Shown: positions 1-10,795 of the stretch, piece after piece
How positions within the stretch are numbered: the first letter of the stretch is position 1
Layout of the letters: every line of letters starts with the position of its first letter
Assembly: GCA_964019695.1 (NCBI GenBank)
Contig: OZ026519.1
Coordinates: 27,371,213-27,435,212 of the forward strand
Direction: 5' to 3'
DNA: 64,000 nt
Origin: Loripinus fragilis
Taxonomy: Eukaryota > Mollusca > Bivalvia > Lucinida > Lucinidae
Notes under the pieces: model-generated
What the model was told of the DNA's origin: nothing
What the model saw: only the letters and a program-made list of their open reading frames with translations
The model's database searches: none
Made by a program: the position numbers and the translations under genes

Positions 1-60
1 AGTAACATTTTCTGACCCCCCCCCACCCCCCCCCCCCCCGAATGAGGCAGCCAAAACAGC
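1..60. repeat. Poly-C tract
   Basis: A C-rich homopolymer run broken by a single A. No coding potential is visible. Such runs recur in this window next to 'ggatccgcg' element termini, although no such terminus is seen here. Confidence 0.7.
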
Positions 61-1630
61 AAATAATGTCAGATGGATCATATGGTTCTGAGAGAGTATC
101 GTACCAAATTATGTTGAATACCGTCCTGTTTTGTTTCTTTTGCATCTCTCCTGACTGCTTTGATTTCAACTATTCTTACTTATATGAATAGCTTCTCATT
201 ACTATTACTCCTCCTCCTCCTCTTCTTCTTGCTCTTCTTCTTCTTCTTCTTCTTCTGTCAACTTGTTATTGTATTTTGTGTTTGGGTTTTCTTTCCTACA
301 TTATTTTTTCTCAAATAACATTTCTATTTAATCTCACACTCTATACACTAATGTAAATCTAAATTATTACGATTAGTAAATTTAACTATGATATAGTCTT
401 ATAGTTATTGTTTGGGGAGATGAGCTCAATAAGCTGATAGCTTTCGTTAAAATCCCAATTCATATATTTATTTATCTTTGCATGCGAATATGTATGTTTG
501 TAAATAGTTCAAATAAACTATACATATTTAAACCAAACGTAATGCAGCCAATACCCTTACCACAAAATTGCTTTATATGTTTCACAGATCAATATTAGTC
601 TGTTGGTTTGATGTATAGATGTGTTTGAAAGTGTGGATAGACGACAGCGATTAACTCTAAATCAGGTACACACTATAAAATCACCTTGAGGTTATTTGGC
701 CCTTGTGTGCTAAATAGTTGAAGTTAACCTATCACCAAAAAATAATACATTGTTATGCATTGCTAATTTATTCTGTGTTAATTAGAATCTAAGTACTAAC
801 ACCATACTTCGTTTTTTGCATTTTAGATCATTTCCATTTGGTCAGTGGTTGACAAATTATGCAGATGCAATAACTACCATATCCTTTCTACTGCAAAGAT
901 GGTTCAAATGCTTCATTAATGTGTTTAGTACTTACTTTCAAACAGCATAAAGTACTCAGAAGGCTCAGTTAAGTACGTCTCTCTGTGTTCTCCCATAGAT
1001 TGATCTCTGCCAATATCTATTCTGTATATAATGTTGAACATGCTGTGTCCTGATTCTATCGTAACATCTGCATCAAGATTTTTAAAGAAGTCTGAAATGT
1101 AATTTATACATATATGTCCATTTAAGCTAGTTAATTTGAATTATCACCAGGCTTCACGTATGGGAGTGATATAACGCCATCAACAAATAGTGGTTTACAT
1201 TTAAGTAACTTTATGCTCTAATGGTCATAACATATTGGCGTATACTGCCCCCTTAGTGGTAAAAGGTGCTAACGTACATTTTCAAAAAAATCGAGATATT
1301 TTAAATTTTATGATTCCTAACATGGTATCTATCATCAAACAGTTTAGCATGGATGTATTCATTGTACAGAATGGATGGCAACACAATTGCGTTTGGTCCT
1401 ATGTGCGAATATACATTTGTAAATATATGTGTTATCGCAAAAAGTGTTATTTGGTGTTTTATTTGTGGCATGTCTAAAACCTTATGGTTAGAAGTAAAGT
1501 GTGACCTCTGTAAAAGTTATTGATAGTTTTAAAGATTTACATGACAAATAATACCTCTAAAAGATTGCTTTAACCGAACTGATTACACACAATACTATAT
1601 TTGCTGACAATAGGTACAATTTGACAGAGT
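61..1630. other. Non-coding stretch with a CTT microsatellite
   Basis: No supportable gene. A pyrimidine microsatellite of CTC then CTT units lies at about 206-256. The piece at about 755-830 (containing 'ctaacaccatacttcg') is repeated at about 2,780-2,845, so it is dispersed repeat DNA. The 80-codon frame at 1,235-1,477 has no recognisable domain. Confidence 0.5.
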
Positions 1631-1639
1631 ACATAGAAA

Positions 1640-2035
1640 TGTTGTATTCTGTAACACAGATATATACTCTATCATAGAGATGTCATATCATACATAATGA
1701 TGTCACATTCTTACATAGAGATGTCAAGTTCTTACATATAGGTTGACACAGCTATCCATTATAATGTCATATATGTACATAGTGTCATATTTGTATATAC
1801 AGAAGTTATAATATTTACATAAGTATAGTGCACAGTCGTACATAGAGATCTCACATTCTTACACATGTCACATTCTTACATGGAGATGTTTCTTTCTTTC
1901 ATAGAGATGTCTCATTCTTCCTTTATTTTTTTTCACATGCTTACAATGAAATTTCGTATATTTACATAGAGACTGTCATATTCGTATATACAGATGTCAT
2001 ATTCTTATACACAAATGTCACTTTCTTACATAACT
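1640..2035. repeat. Degenerate minisatellite, about 20-25 bp units
   Basis: Repeated blocks built on 'acatagagatgtcacattctt' occur more than ten times with variation, including 'gtcatatt' and 'acagatgtcat' variants. The units drift in length, so this is an old array. No open frame runs through it. Confidence 0.7.
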
Positions 2036-2369
2036 AATAAATAACACCTTTCGATTTACCAAACCCAAAATGAGTACAAACAATACATTTTGGTGATAAT
2101 AGGTACCATTTGAAAGTTAACACCCTGTTTCGGCAAAAGGTTTCATTTGTCAAAAAAACACCTTTTTAATCAACACATTATTTAAATTACATTAGTGAGA
2201 AGAGGTGTTCTGTTACATGAGAATTTGGCGGATGGTAAAAAGATATCTACACAAAGGGGGGATAACTTTTTTTACTTCTAAACTGAATGGTTTTAAACTA
2301 GTTTCATTTGAACCTATACGAGTACACTCATACACTTTGCCCAATATCAACATTAATCATTTATATTAC

Positions 2370-2640
2370 AAACCTGATTTCCGAAGGTTACAAAGTAAAA
2401 TAGAGGGCAAAGATCAGGAATCGATACAATCAAGCACCACAACTGACCCAGGATACCAAAGGGAAAGAGACAACTTCACAATTAGACATCAAGAGGTCAG
2501 CGCTTTCCCAGCCGGTGACCACAAGGCATCAATTAAAAGACACGCACGAAAGCATAATAAAAACAAGATAGAAATTACATAACAGATCCATGAAAGAAAC
2601 ATCGCCTTAGAACGGTCAGTACGCTTCCACTACGCTTCTA
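2370..2640 (-). repeat. Dispersed repeat family D, copy 1
   Basis: Carries the signature 'gcaaagatcaggaatcgat' and then a stretch related to 50,290-50,590 on the same strand. Its reverse complement appears at 60,400-60,660 and 62,950-63,440. Shorter pieces carrying 'cgattcctgatctttgc' lie near 51,715, 54,400 and 55,020. The strand is arbitrary. The 125-codon frame here is repeat-derived. The copies share a roughly 250-300 bp body, so this is a SINE-like or MITE-like family; I saw no clear terminal repeats. Confidence 0.65.
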
Positions 2641-2887
2641 CTATGCTTCCGTTACGCTGCTGCTACGATCACACTACGACAATAAAGATCTGATTACGCT
2701 TAGTCTACGCTGATGGCGATGTAGCTGCGACCTTGCATTTTGTTTTAATATTTGTGTATACCTTTTGATCCTTTTATCCTTCATTGCTTATTTATTCTGT
2801 GTTAATTAGAGTCTAAAGTACTAACACCATACTTCGTTTATTTCATTAATGACATTAGTAACGATGTCAACTTATTTCAAAAAGCAT

Positions 2888-3397
2888 CCGCGGATCCAGA
2901 GGAGTGGGCAGGGGGTCCGGACCCTCCGCCTCAAAAGCTCTATAGGTTAAAATGGGAATAAGCGATTGGACCCCTCTCCCCCTGATAAATGTAGGATCTC
3001 CCACTACTTGAAATGTTGGACACCATAGACCTTACAAAATTATAGTTTTCTTTGAAATATCTGAAAACTAAGTTGTTGACTACAAGAAAACAATACTGTA
3101 AATTCAGCAATTTTCCAGAAAAATTTATCTTCGCGAAAAGTTTTAAAATACGATATTGCCATGTAAAAAACTCGCGACGAGGGCATGATTTACAACATCA
3201 GTAATCGACAGAGTGATTTTGCTATGAGGGTTTTATTTTCACTGTATTTCGCATCCACGAATTTTCGCGAATATAAACCCCTCGCGAAAATCGAATTAAA
3301 AGTACCTTGTCATTGTTTTTCTTTCGGTTAGGCCTGAACCTCTCACCCCCTCCCCCACTGGCCCCTGAAAAAATGCCTTGATCCGCGCACGAAGCGT
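2888..3397. mobile_element. MITE with 'cgcggatcc' termini, copy 1
   Basis: The left end reads 'cgcggatccagaggagtggg' and the right end contains 'ttgatccgcgc', giving short inverted termini around about 500 bp. Parts recur inverted at 8,409-8,840 and 42,655-42,775. A related element with the same termini lies at 41,242-41,526. C/G runs sit just inside the ends in several copies. No transposase is encoded. The superfamily is not recognised. Confidence 0.55.
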
Positions 3398-5410
3398 ATA
3401 GTTGGTACTTAATGCATTTGAGAGCAGCGAAGGGCAAGATGTGTCTGCTCAGCATCGCGCAGTACTAATCGCCTTAACCGTCGCTCCCCGCGTACACAAA
3501 GTAGATTCGAAGACAGAATCTACGACTAAGGCGTGTTGCTACATGTATCTATAACCCTACTAGATAACCGCGCTAGTCTATTTAATGCTACTCTAAGTAA
3601 CATAAATCAAGAACTTGTTATGCTTTTCTTTAACGTTTTTTTTTCAAACCGCTAAGAAAGCAAACACTTTTTTTATTACACCAGTACTGGTTCCAGTAAT
3701 TGATTACTGTTCAGGAATATGGGGGTTCAAACAATTTAACAAAATAGATACATTGCAAAACAGAGCTATACGATACTTTCTTGGGGTCCATAGATTTACT
3801 CCAATACCTGCCATAAATGGGGAAATGGGCTGGACATTATCAATTCATAGGCGTTGGGTCAATATGATTAGACTGTGGAACCGTCTGATTAGTATGGACG
3901 ATAACCGCCTAACAAAATGTGTATTTAATTCTGACTATAAAGCTACAGGTAAAACTTAGTGCTCAGACCTGAAACATCTTCTACATCAGGTTAATATGCA
4001 ACCAAGTTTTGAAAACAAACACATTGTTAATTTAGAGCATGTTAAAAATTTGTTTAATAATAAGCACCAACAAGAATGGAATGAAAAACTGCATACTGTA
4101 TCAAAACTCAGAACCTGTGTAACCTTCAAATCAAACTTCGAGACTGAAACTTACTTAAAACTAAATATTTACAAAGCTGAAAGATCTCATTTAGCTCAAT
4201 TTCGCTGTGCTGTGCTTCCACTTAAAATTGAAACTGGTAGATTATTGGGATTAAACGTGGTAGACAGGCTTTGTTAAGTATGTGACCGAAATGCAGTTGA
4301 AAATGAAAACCATTTCTTGTTGCATTGTACTTTATATGATCATTTGAGAAGAGCTTTGATCGTCAAGTCAGAAAGAAGGGATATTGGATTTAGAACATTG
4401 ACAGAGACAGAAAAACTCACTTTTATTTTAAAACATGAAGAAAGGCAATGTGCAAAATTTATATTTAATGATATGCATAGAAGAAAATCGGTATTATATC
4501 GTTTATACTTATATTTTCAACTCTTTCTCTGTTTTAAAACACATAAAGAAATTCGTCTGTCGATAAATATTGAGCATTGGAACCAACAATATGGACTCTG
4601 ACTAGACTGCTTCATATGAGGCAGTCTGATCTGGCTCCACATTGCTTGCTTCAATGCCATCAAAAAACTAGACTACAGGACAACCATCAGCAATGATATT
4701 GTGAATAAGCTTTCCCTACTCTGAACTGCGGGGGTGTCACACAGAATCATCCTCGCAGATTATCATGGGAAAGGCTAGTACTTACAAAATAATGCAATAA
4801 AGAAGTAACTGCTTCCTCTGAGTACATAAACCACATTTTGCACCGACATGCCATTGTTATTCTCCACTATCACTTATCCTGTTTACTTGTGTCAATTTGA
4901 TGCTTTACATGTAAAATTTGTATATATGTAAACGGAATAGCATATACCACATAGTTTTTGAAGTGACATAAAGGCCCCGTGTTAAACATTAAATTATTAA
5001 TGTTCTTTGGTTTGCTATACACATGTCACTATGATAAAATTATCTTATCTTATCTTATCTTACACCAAAGGGTTCCTTCATCAAAAGTTTCATTTGCTAG
5101 TATACTTGATTTCGATTTATGTTTGTTTCTACCAAACGAATTAAATTAAAAGTGGCTCTTAAAATCGCAGGGTTTAATTAAAAATTTGAAAGAATTTTGC
5201 TTGTTTTTATCAAACGAATTAAATTAAAAGTCGCTCTTAAAATCATAGGGTTTAATTATAAAATTGAAAGAACTTTGCTTTGAAATATTAACTTTACCCG
5301 TAGCTTGAGAAAAATGATCATACTATATAATGCAAATATATATAGAAGTGAATGTACAGTCTAGTCTATGCATTCTTTTTTCGACATTAATACAACGATC
5401 TCTTTACAGG
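2985..5410. repeat. Left arm of a large inverted repeat
   Basis: Removing the LINE at 3,684-5,059 leaves an arm of about 1.04 kb that is the reverse complement of 6,570-8,840 (after removing two insertions there). Matching landmarks include the 'taaccgtcgctcc' block at about 3,476 against 'ggagcgacggtta' at about 7,305, and the 'aaagggttccttcatcaaaag' block at about 5,067 against its complement near 7,060. The spacer, about 5,411-6,569, contains a secreted-peptide first exon and a MITE. Confidence 0.75.
3684..5059 (+). mobile_element. 5'-truncated LINE (non-LTR retrotransposon), 3' end
   Basis: One frame (3,684-4,601), broken by TAG at 3,957 and TAA at 4,275, encodes the C-terminal part of a non-LTR reverse-transcriptase polyprotein. 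It shows a 'DYCSGIWGF' block, then 'LQNRAIRYFLGVHRF', 'GWTLSIHRRWVNMIRLWNR', and a terminal CCHC-like knuckle (VCDRNA...ENHFLLHC). The body ends in a (TTATC)n tail at about 5,040-5,059. An 8-bp target duplication TTACACCA flanks it at 3,676-3,683 and 5,060-5,067. The empty site is visible in the inverted arm near 7,075, which confirms the insertion. It is 5'-truncated and has stops, so it is dead. The clade is CR1/Jockey-like by style only. Confidence 0.85.
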
Positions 5411-5735
5411 TTTCGAAGGATAAAAGGATCAAAAGGTATACATAAATATTGAAACAAAATGCATGCATCTGTTCACTTTCTGTACCATCACTCGACGACG
5501 TATAAATTGAAAAAAATAATGATACTATTTAAAATAATTTTTGCCTCAGAATTTTTAAGTGGCTCTATGTCTAGTTTCTGGTGTACCTATAATTTGTATG
5601 CCCATATGTCCGAGCAGTGAATGCTTGGTGGGACTGCGCGGATGCGTAGGCTCGCCGAGCCTTCACTGGTCGAGATGCAGATTGATACCAATTCGCATTT
5701 GCAGCCGCAAAAAATAATCATCTTAATTAACTTAC

Positions 5736-5817
5736 ATTCGCATCGCCGTGGTGGACCAGCACGACTCGAAGACACAGTGATACACACGACTAAAGTTAAA
5801 AGTGTTAACATTTTCAT
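5736..5817 (-). CDS. First coding exon of a small secreted Cys-containing peptide (copy 1)
   Basis: Reading from ATG at 5,817 down to a canonical donor (exon ends at 5,736, followed by GTAAGT), 27 codons plus one base encode a signal-peptide-like start (MKMLTLLTLVVCITVSSSRA). A short tail follows with GPPRR and a Cys. The exon ends in phase 1. A paralogous exon lies at 44,974-45,088, with the same MKML.LLT start, an SSS motif, a GP-containing linker, one Cys near the end, and the same phase and donor position. Similarity continues upstream of the ATG in both copies, so the promoter/5'UTR was duplicated too. Without splicing the frame continues to a stop near 5,587 and adds more Cys residues, but it loses similarity to the paralog. 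No downstream exon was found. The function is unknown: a secreted peptide, immune effector or matrix peptide are all possible. No toxin claim is made. Confidence 0.5.
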
Positions 5818-6220
5818 ACTTCTTCTCCTATCTATTTTCTTTTGATAACTGGCGTTGTCGTTTGAAAGTGAAATTTAACTAAATTGAATAAATGGTAACA
5901 TGTACAAGACCAAATGGAAACAATACCGACACTTCAAAGGAAGTACTACAGAGAAAGTTCCCTTACTAAAAGCAAAACTGAATTAAAGGACCATATATTT
6001 GGTAACTATAACTATCTGGCGGTATATTGGGGTAACTGCATTTACACTGACCAGTCCACAATGCCAGATTCAAAAATAAAAGAAAACAGCATTCTTTACC
6101 AGCTAACCATTTAATTATGCTGGATGTTCGCACAACCTGCGTTGGTTAGTCAGTTATCAGGAAGATGCGTGCTTGGTGTGAAACGATTTTCTCCATGTTT
6201 GGATGACCACTTTCTCTATT

Positions 6221-6466
6221 TAACCCTTAAAGCGCCAAGAAATAAATGCATCTGAAATTGTCGTCTGCTGAAGTCGACTGCTGCAAATAATTGTCTAACA
6301 TTACTGACATATTAAGTATAGAAGCAAACAGTGTGGAACCAGACAGACTGCTCCTATAGAAGCATTCTGATCTGGGTCCACACTGTTTGCTATAGAGGCT
6401 TCTTAAATATTTCAGCAGACGAGAAAAGCAGACGACTTTTGTTGTGATTGGCGCATTAAGGGTTAA
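6221..6466. mobile_element. Palindromic MITE with TTAACCCTTAA termini
   Basis: Begins 'taacccttaaagcgcca' and ends 'ggcgcattaagggttaa', which are inverted repeats. The centre holds the dispersed hairpin core with 'gatctgggtccacactgttt'. It lies in the spacer of the large inverted repeat. It has no coding capacity. Confidence 0.65.
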
Positions 6467-6642
6467 TTATCAAAACCTTGAGAAACCCTACCAGAGATTG
6501 TATCAAATACTTAGGGTTCGAACCAGGCTGCTAAGCTAAAGAGACTAGATCATACATTAAATTATATCACAAAAAGATATCGTAGTATTAATGTCGAGAA
6601 AAGAATGCACAGACTAGACTGTACATTGACTTTTATATGTGT

Positions 6643-6882
6643 GAGCCGTGACATGTGATTTCCAACAATGTGGCATTTTGACAAGTGAAGACTCAGACGA
6701 GCCTCTGCAGCCTCATTTTAAGCTTAGAAACTCAAAATGGTGTTCAGTCAGTAGCTGAACAGTCATAGAATATTCAAGCGATAAGCAAAGGCTCTGATCA
6801 GACTGCGCGTATGCGCAGGCTGATCTGAGGCTTTGCTGGTCGCATATACCACATTGTTGGAAATCTCATGTCGCGGCTCATT
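6643..6882. mobile_element. MITE with 'TTTCCAACAATGTGG' termini, copy 1
   Basis: Left end 'gagccgtgacatgtgatttc' continues to 'ccaacaatgtgg'. The right end is the inverse ('ccacattgttggaaatctca' then 'tgtcgcggctc'). The centre has the palindromic 'gactgcgcgtatgcgcag' block. Related copies lie at 37,420-37,630 and 53,757-53,985. The matching left arm of the large inverted repeat lacks it. No transposase is present. Confidence 0.75.
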
Positions 6883-7318
6883 TGTAGTATATAGTATGAT
6901 TTTCTCAAGCCACGGCTAAAGTTAATATTTCAAAGCAAAGTTCTTTCAAATTTATAATTAAATCCTATGATTTTAAGAGCGGCTTTTAATTCAACTCGTT
7001 TGGTAAAAACAAACAGAAATCGAAATCAAGTTTACTAGCAAATGAAACTATTGATGAAGGAACCCTTTGTTGTAATAAAGAAGTGTCTGTTTGCTTTCTT
7101 AGCGGTCTACTTTAAGTTTTCACTTTCAAACATACTGGACTTTTGCCACTGAATTAGACCTGTTTGAAAAAAAAAAACGTTAAAGATAAGAATTAACAAG
7201 TTCTTGATTTATTTTACTAAGAGGAGCATTTAAATAGACTAGCGCGGTTATCTAGCATCTAGCTAGTCGTAGATTCTGTCTTCTAATCTACTTTGTGTAC
7301 GCGAGGAGCGACGGTTAA

Positions 7319-8323
7319 TACCCCTATTCTTCACAGGCCCCGAATCACACGAATTGCCACGAATAGACAAATATTTGGATTCGTGTCTGAATCGTCCTCA
7401 GTTCGTTAAGATCTTAACTGATTCGCACAGTTGCAATTCGTAGGTCTATCGGGAATTCGGCTCAAACGTTTTGAACTGTTCAAAACTTTGGCCACGAATT
7501 CCCCGATTCGAAAAATCGTGCGTGATTCGTACCAAATTCCTAAGGCATTCTTGAACATCGTAACTGAATCGTAATCGATTCGGAGGCGTTTTGGGGCAAT
7601 AGAAGCTACTCTTGGCTCATTCGTGGGGAATCGGGAGATTAAGCCAAGCAATTAAACCAAGGAAGAGATAGTAGAAGGATTTTCCCTAAGATAAATTACC
7701 CCGAGCCAGTCCTAGAAGTTGAAACAGATTTGGCAGATTCTGGAGCACAATCAGGATCAGTCAGTAGCTCCTGGCTGGTGATTTCGCCAATGGCGAACTG
7801 CCATATTTTTCCAAGTCAAAGAGTATGGGCCAGGGCCCTTCGACTTAAACGTAGTTGTTTTCTTCTAGCTATATAAGAAGCCTTTTTCAACACTCAAGTT
7901 GCAGGATTGATTCTACTGCTGCTTTACGAGGAACATTCATTTTGGAACTGACGCCCCCGAAGCATAGATGGGCCTTTTTTTATAAGTATTGTGAGAGAAA
8001 AATCTCGCGAATTGTCGCGATTCGTCGCGGATTTCTGTTAATTCGTGCCCAATTCGTGCTGCATTCGGCATATTCTTAACTGATTCGTAATTGATTCCTT
8101 AACTTTCGTGCAGCATGATCTAATGTTATTTTGCTAATCGTAATGCCGAATTGAGCCGATTCCTCCGAATATTCGTAACGAAATCGTATTTGAATCGGAA
8201 CTGACTCGTAGAACATCACGATTGGAGAAATTTTTTTTAATGAAACCTCACGAATCCCCACGAATCAATAAAAATCAATTCGTGGCGATTCGGGCGATTC
8301 GTGGCCTGTGTGGAATAGGGGTA
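7319..8323. mobile_element. Harbinger-like MITE, 1,005 bp, TAA target duplication
   Basis: Termini 'TACCCCTATTC' and 'GAATAGGGGTA' extend into imperfect inverted repeats of about 28 bp. TAA flanks both sides (7,316-7,318 and 8,324-8,326). The unoccupied site in the other arm of the large inverted repeat (about 3,468-3,480, reverse strand) contains a single TAA, which confirms a 3-bp TSD. A 3-bp TWA duplication is characteristic of the PIF/Harbinger superfamily. The interior is dense in 'attcg/cgaat' words and has no transposase frame. Confidence 0.75.
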
Positions 8324-8840
8324 TAAGGCGATAAGTACTGTGCGATGATGCGCAGACACATCTGACCCTTTGCTGCTCTCAAATGCAGTGAGTACCAACT
8401 ATACACTTCGTGCGCGGATCAAGGAATTCTGTCAGGGACCGGCGGGTGAGGGGGGGGGGGGTGAGGGGTCCAGGCCCAACCGAAAGAAAACTAATTGCAT
8501 GGTACTGTTGTAAATTCGGAATATTTTGCGAGGTTATTATATTCGCGAAACTTCGCTGATGCAAAATATCTTGAAAATAAACCCTCGTGAAATGGCAAAA
8601 TCACTCTGTCGATTACTGATGTAGTAAATCATGCCCTCGTCGCGAGTTTTTAACATGGCAATATCGTTTTTTAACACTTTCGCGAAAATAAAATTCTCGC
8701 GAAAATTTCCGAATTCACAGTATTGTTTTCTTGTAGTCAACAACATAGTTTTCAGATATTGCAAGGAAAACTTTAATTTTGTACATGTAAGGTCTATGGG
8801 GCCCAACATTTCGAGCGGTGGAAGATCCTACATTTTCGGG

Positions 8841-9100
8841 CCTAGCTAAAACGCTGACTTTCACTGCAGAACTGCTGACCATTTACCTTATAAAAAGCTG
8901 ACAAAAAGCTGACCAAAGTGACTAAAATGCTGACCAGAGGCAGTGCTGACCAGACAAATCACCTGGCCCATTATTAGGTTTAATTGGTGATAATTGATGG
9001 TAATAAACAGTGTAATAAGAATTTTATGAAAATTATCTGTCTAGTTAACCAAGCTTTTACAAAGCCCAGCTGGCTGAAAAATCAGTGATTTTGTTTATCT
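8841..9100. repeat. Dispersed 'AGCTGACC' repeat, copy 1
   Basis: Multiple 'gctgacc/gctgacaaa' words followed by 'cacctggcccattattaggt'. The reverse complement occurs at about 42,400-42,650. At 42.6 kb this repeat also abuts a 'cgcggatcc' element, as it does here, so the two travel together. No coding potential. Confidence 0.7.
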
Positions 9101-9319
9101 TACCTGTTTGATCTAATTTTGGTGAAATTTCATAGTATTGTGGAAAAGGAATGGACTGATCAAAAAAAGCAAAGCACCATGCCAGATTTTCCCCATATTT
9201 GCTTGCCAAAACAATATAACATCAGACAAATTTTAAACGACCTTCTAAATAAGTGAAAAAACGGCTAGCTAAATCCATACAAAACTACTTAACTAGAATT
9301 GTCAGAGAATCTGACTATA

Positions 9320-9838
9320 GCCCCGCTGCAGCGCTTTTCATGCAGTAAAAAGGTCAAGTTCCCAAGATATAATGCAGTTAAATCTAAAGACATTGAGCAG
9401 AAAATAATTTTGACATCAATCAAGGGCCATTGCATTGTTACAAATAAGCAAAAATAACAATTAATTCCCACCTAGATCTTGTCAATATGAATGCACATAT
9501 AAAATTTGGTGAACTTCTGTCAAATGGTTCTCAGGATATTGAGAGGAAACAAAATTTTGGCGTAAATAAAGGGCCATCACTCTTGTACATATGTGCGGAA
9601 ATGACCTGTAACAAGTCTAAGTTAGATCTAGCCAATATGAATGCATATATAAAATTTGGTGAAATTCTATCGATTTGTTCTCAAGATATTGAGAGGAAAC
9701 GAATTTTTTGTGTAAATAAAGGGCCATAACTCTGCTACAAATATGCAAAAAATGATGTGTAACAATCCCGAGCTAGATCTTGCTAAGATGAATGCAGATA
9801 TAACATTTGGTGAAATTCTATCAATTGGTTCAAGATGC
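9320..9838. repeat. Tandem array, about 150-bp units
   Basis: Three to four diverged units with 'gctagatctt', 'aatatgaatgca', 'ttgagaggaaac' and 'aaataaagggccat' landmarks. Unit starts lie near 9,475, 9,628 and 9,772, with a more diverged unit before 9,470. The 80-codon frame at 9,487 is repeat-derived. Confidence 0.7.
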
Positions 9839-10795
9839 TCATCTAGGTCCTCAAGTTTTCCCTCTATACTTACATCAGTCATTAAAGTTAGTAAATATAT
9901 GCAACAGATTACTTAAGTGAACACCACTAAATTCTGATGCAGATTTAACATTTATTCTTTTTTAGTTAAAACATGTAGAAATGATATACAAGTCTTATAA
10001 AAGTACTAGTATAAAAAAAACACTTTACTCTATTTGTCTGCCTGATCTGGGTCCAAACTGTTTGACACGGCTATCAGCAGACAACAAAAGTGGCACCTAG
10101 TGTGCAAAGAGTTGAACACAAAACTTGTTGATACTACTTTCTTGCTAAAATCTTGGCTAAAGTTAATTTCATTTTGCTCCAAATTTTTCCATTTGGCTAA
10201 AGTGTTGGCTACAACAAATTCTGAGCCTGGGTTAGCTCTGAGTTGGTGTACAAACTGATCCAATATGCAAAATATTTTGTAGATTTTTGACAGACAGGTC
10301 TTCGACAAACAATGTGCACCACTCTTTCCTTGCAGACGGTGACTTTTGTCATCTGCTGATAACCTTTACAAGCAGATTTGACCCAGAGCATGATGGATAT
10401 TCTGTCTTGATCTAGATCTAAACTGGTTGACACTCTGATGGTATTCTTAAATTAATTTTTCGAAAAACAAAAATGATTCCTGCTCTTTGCCCTCTTCCTT
10501 ACCTTGAAAAAAATCAACAGATGACAAAAAAAGCATGAAAAATTACCCAGCATGCACAGAGCTAAATATTGGAAATAAGGTTTTGTAATGAGTACCCATG
10601 TTATTAGGCCAGTGTAAGCAAACCAACAGTAGAGAAGACTCTGTCCCATCAGCCCCGACATCATCAAATCAGTCTGATCAGAGTCTTTGCAGTCGGCATG
10701 AAGGACCCTTATTTCCCAAATGAGTGCACAGCAAAGACTCTAATATCAGATTGGGCAGATGTGTCTTGATAGGCGCACACTTTTGTCACAATGCC
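9835..10795. repeat. Direct segmental duplication, copy A
   Basis: Closely matches 13,843-15,535 in the same orientation, beginning 'gctcatctaggtcctcaag'. Copy B carries about 740 bp extra between about 14,034 and 14,800, or copy A lost it. Both contain dispersed hairpin repeats with 'gatctgggtccaaac'. The short minus-strand frames in this segment occur in both copies, lack recognisable domains and are treated as chance frames. Confidence 0.75.

Larger units (their letters stand above)
6570..8840. repeat. Right arm of the large inverted repeat
   Basis: Reverse complement of 2,985-5,410 once a MITE (6,643-6,882) and a Harbinger-like element (7,319-8,323) are removed, leaving about 1.02 kb. 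The arm ends at about 8,840 inside a truncated 'cgcggatcc' element, where sequence switches to another repeat family. The insertions are arm-specific, so they postdate formation of the inverted repeat. Confidence 0.75.

Noticed and set aside
5587..5735. Cys-rich extension of the peptide ORF as a mature toxin-like peptide
   Set aside because: It lies beyond a canonical GTAAGT donor, has no counterpart in the paralog, and no toxin family pattern is recognisable.
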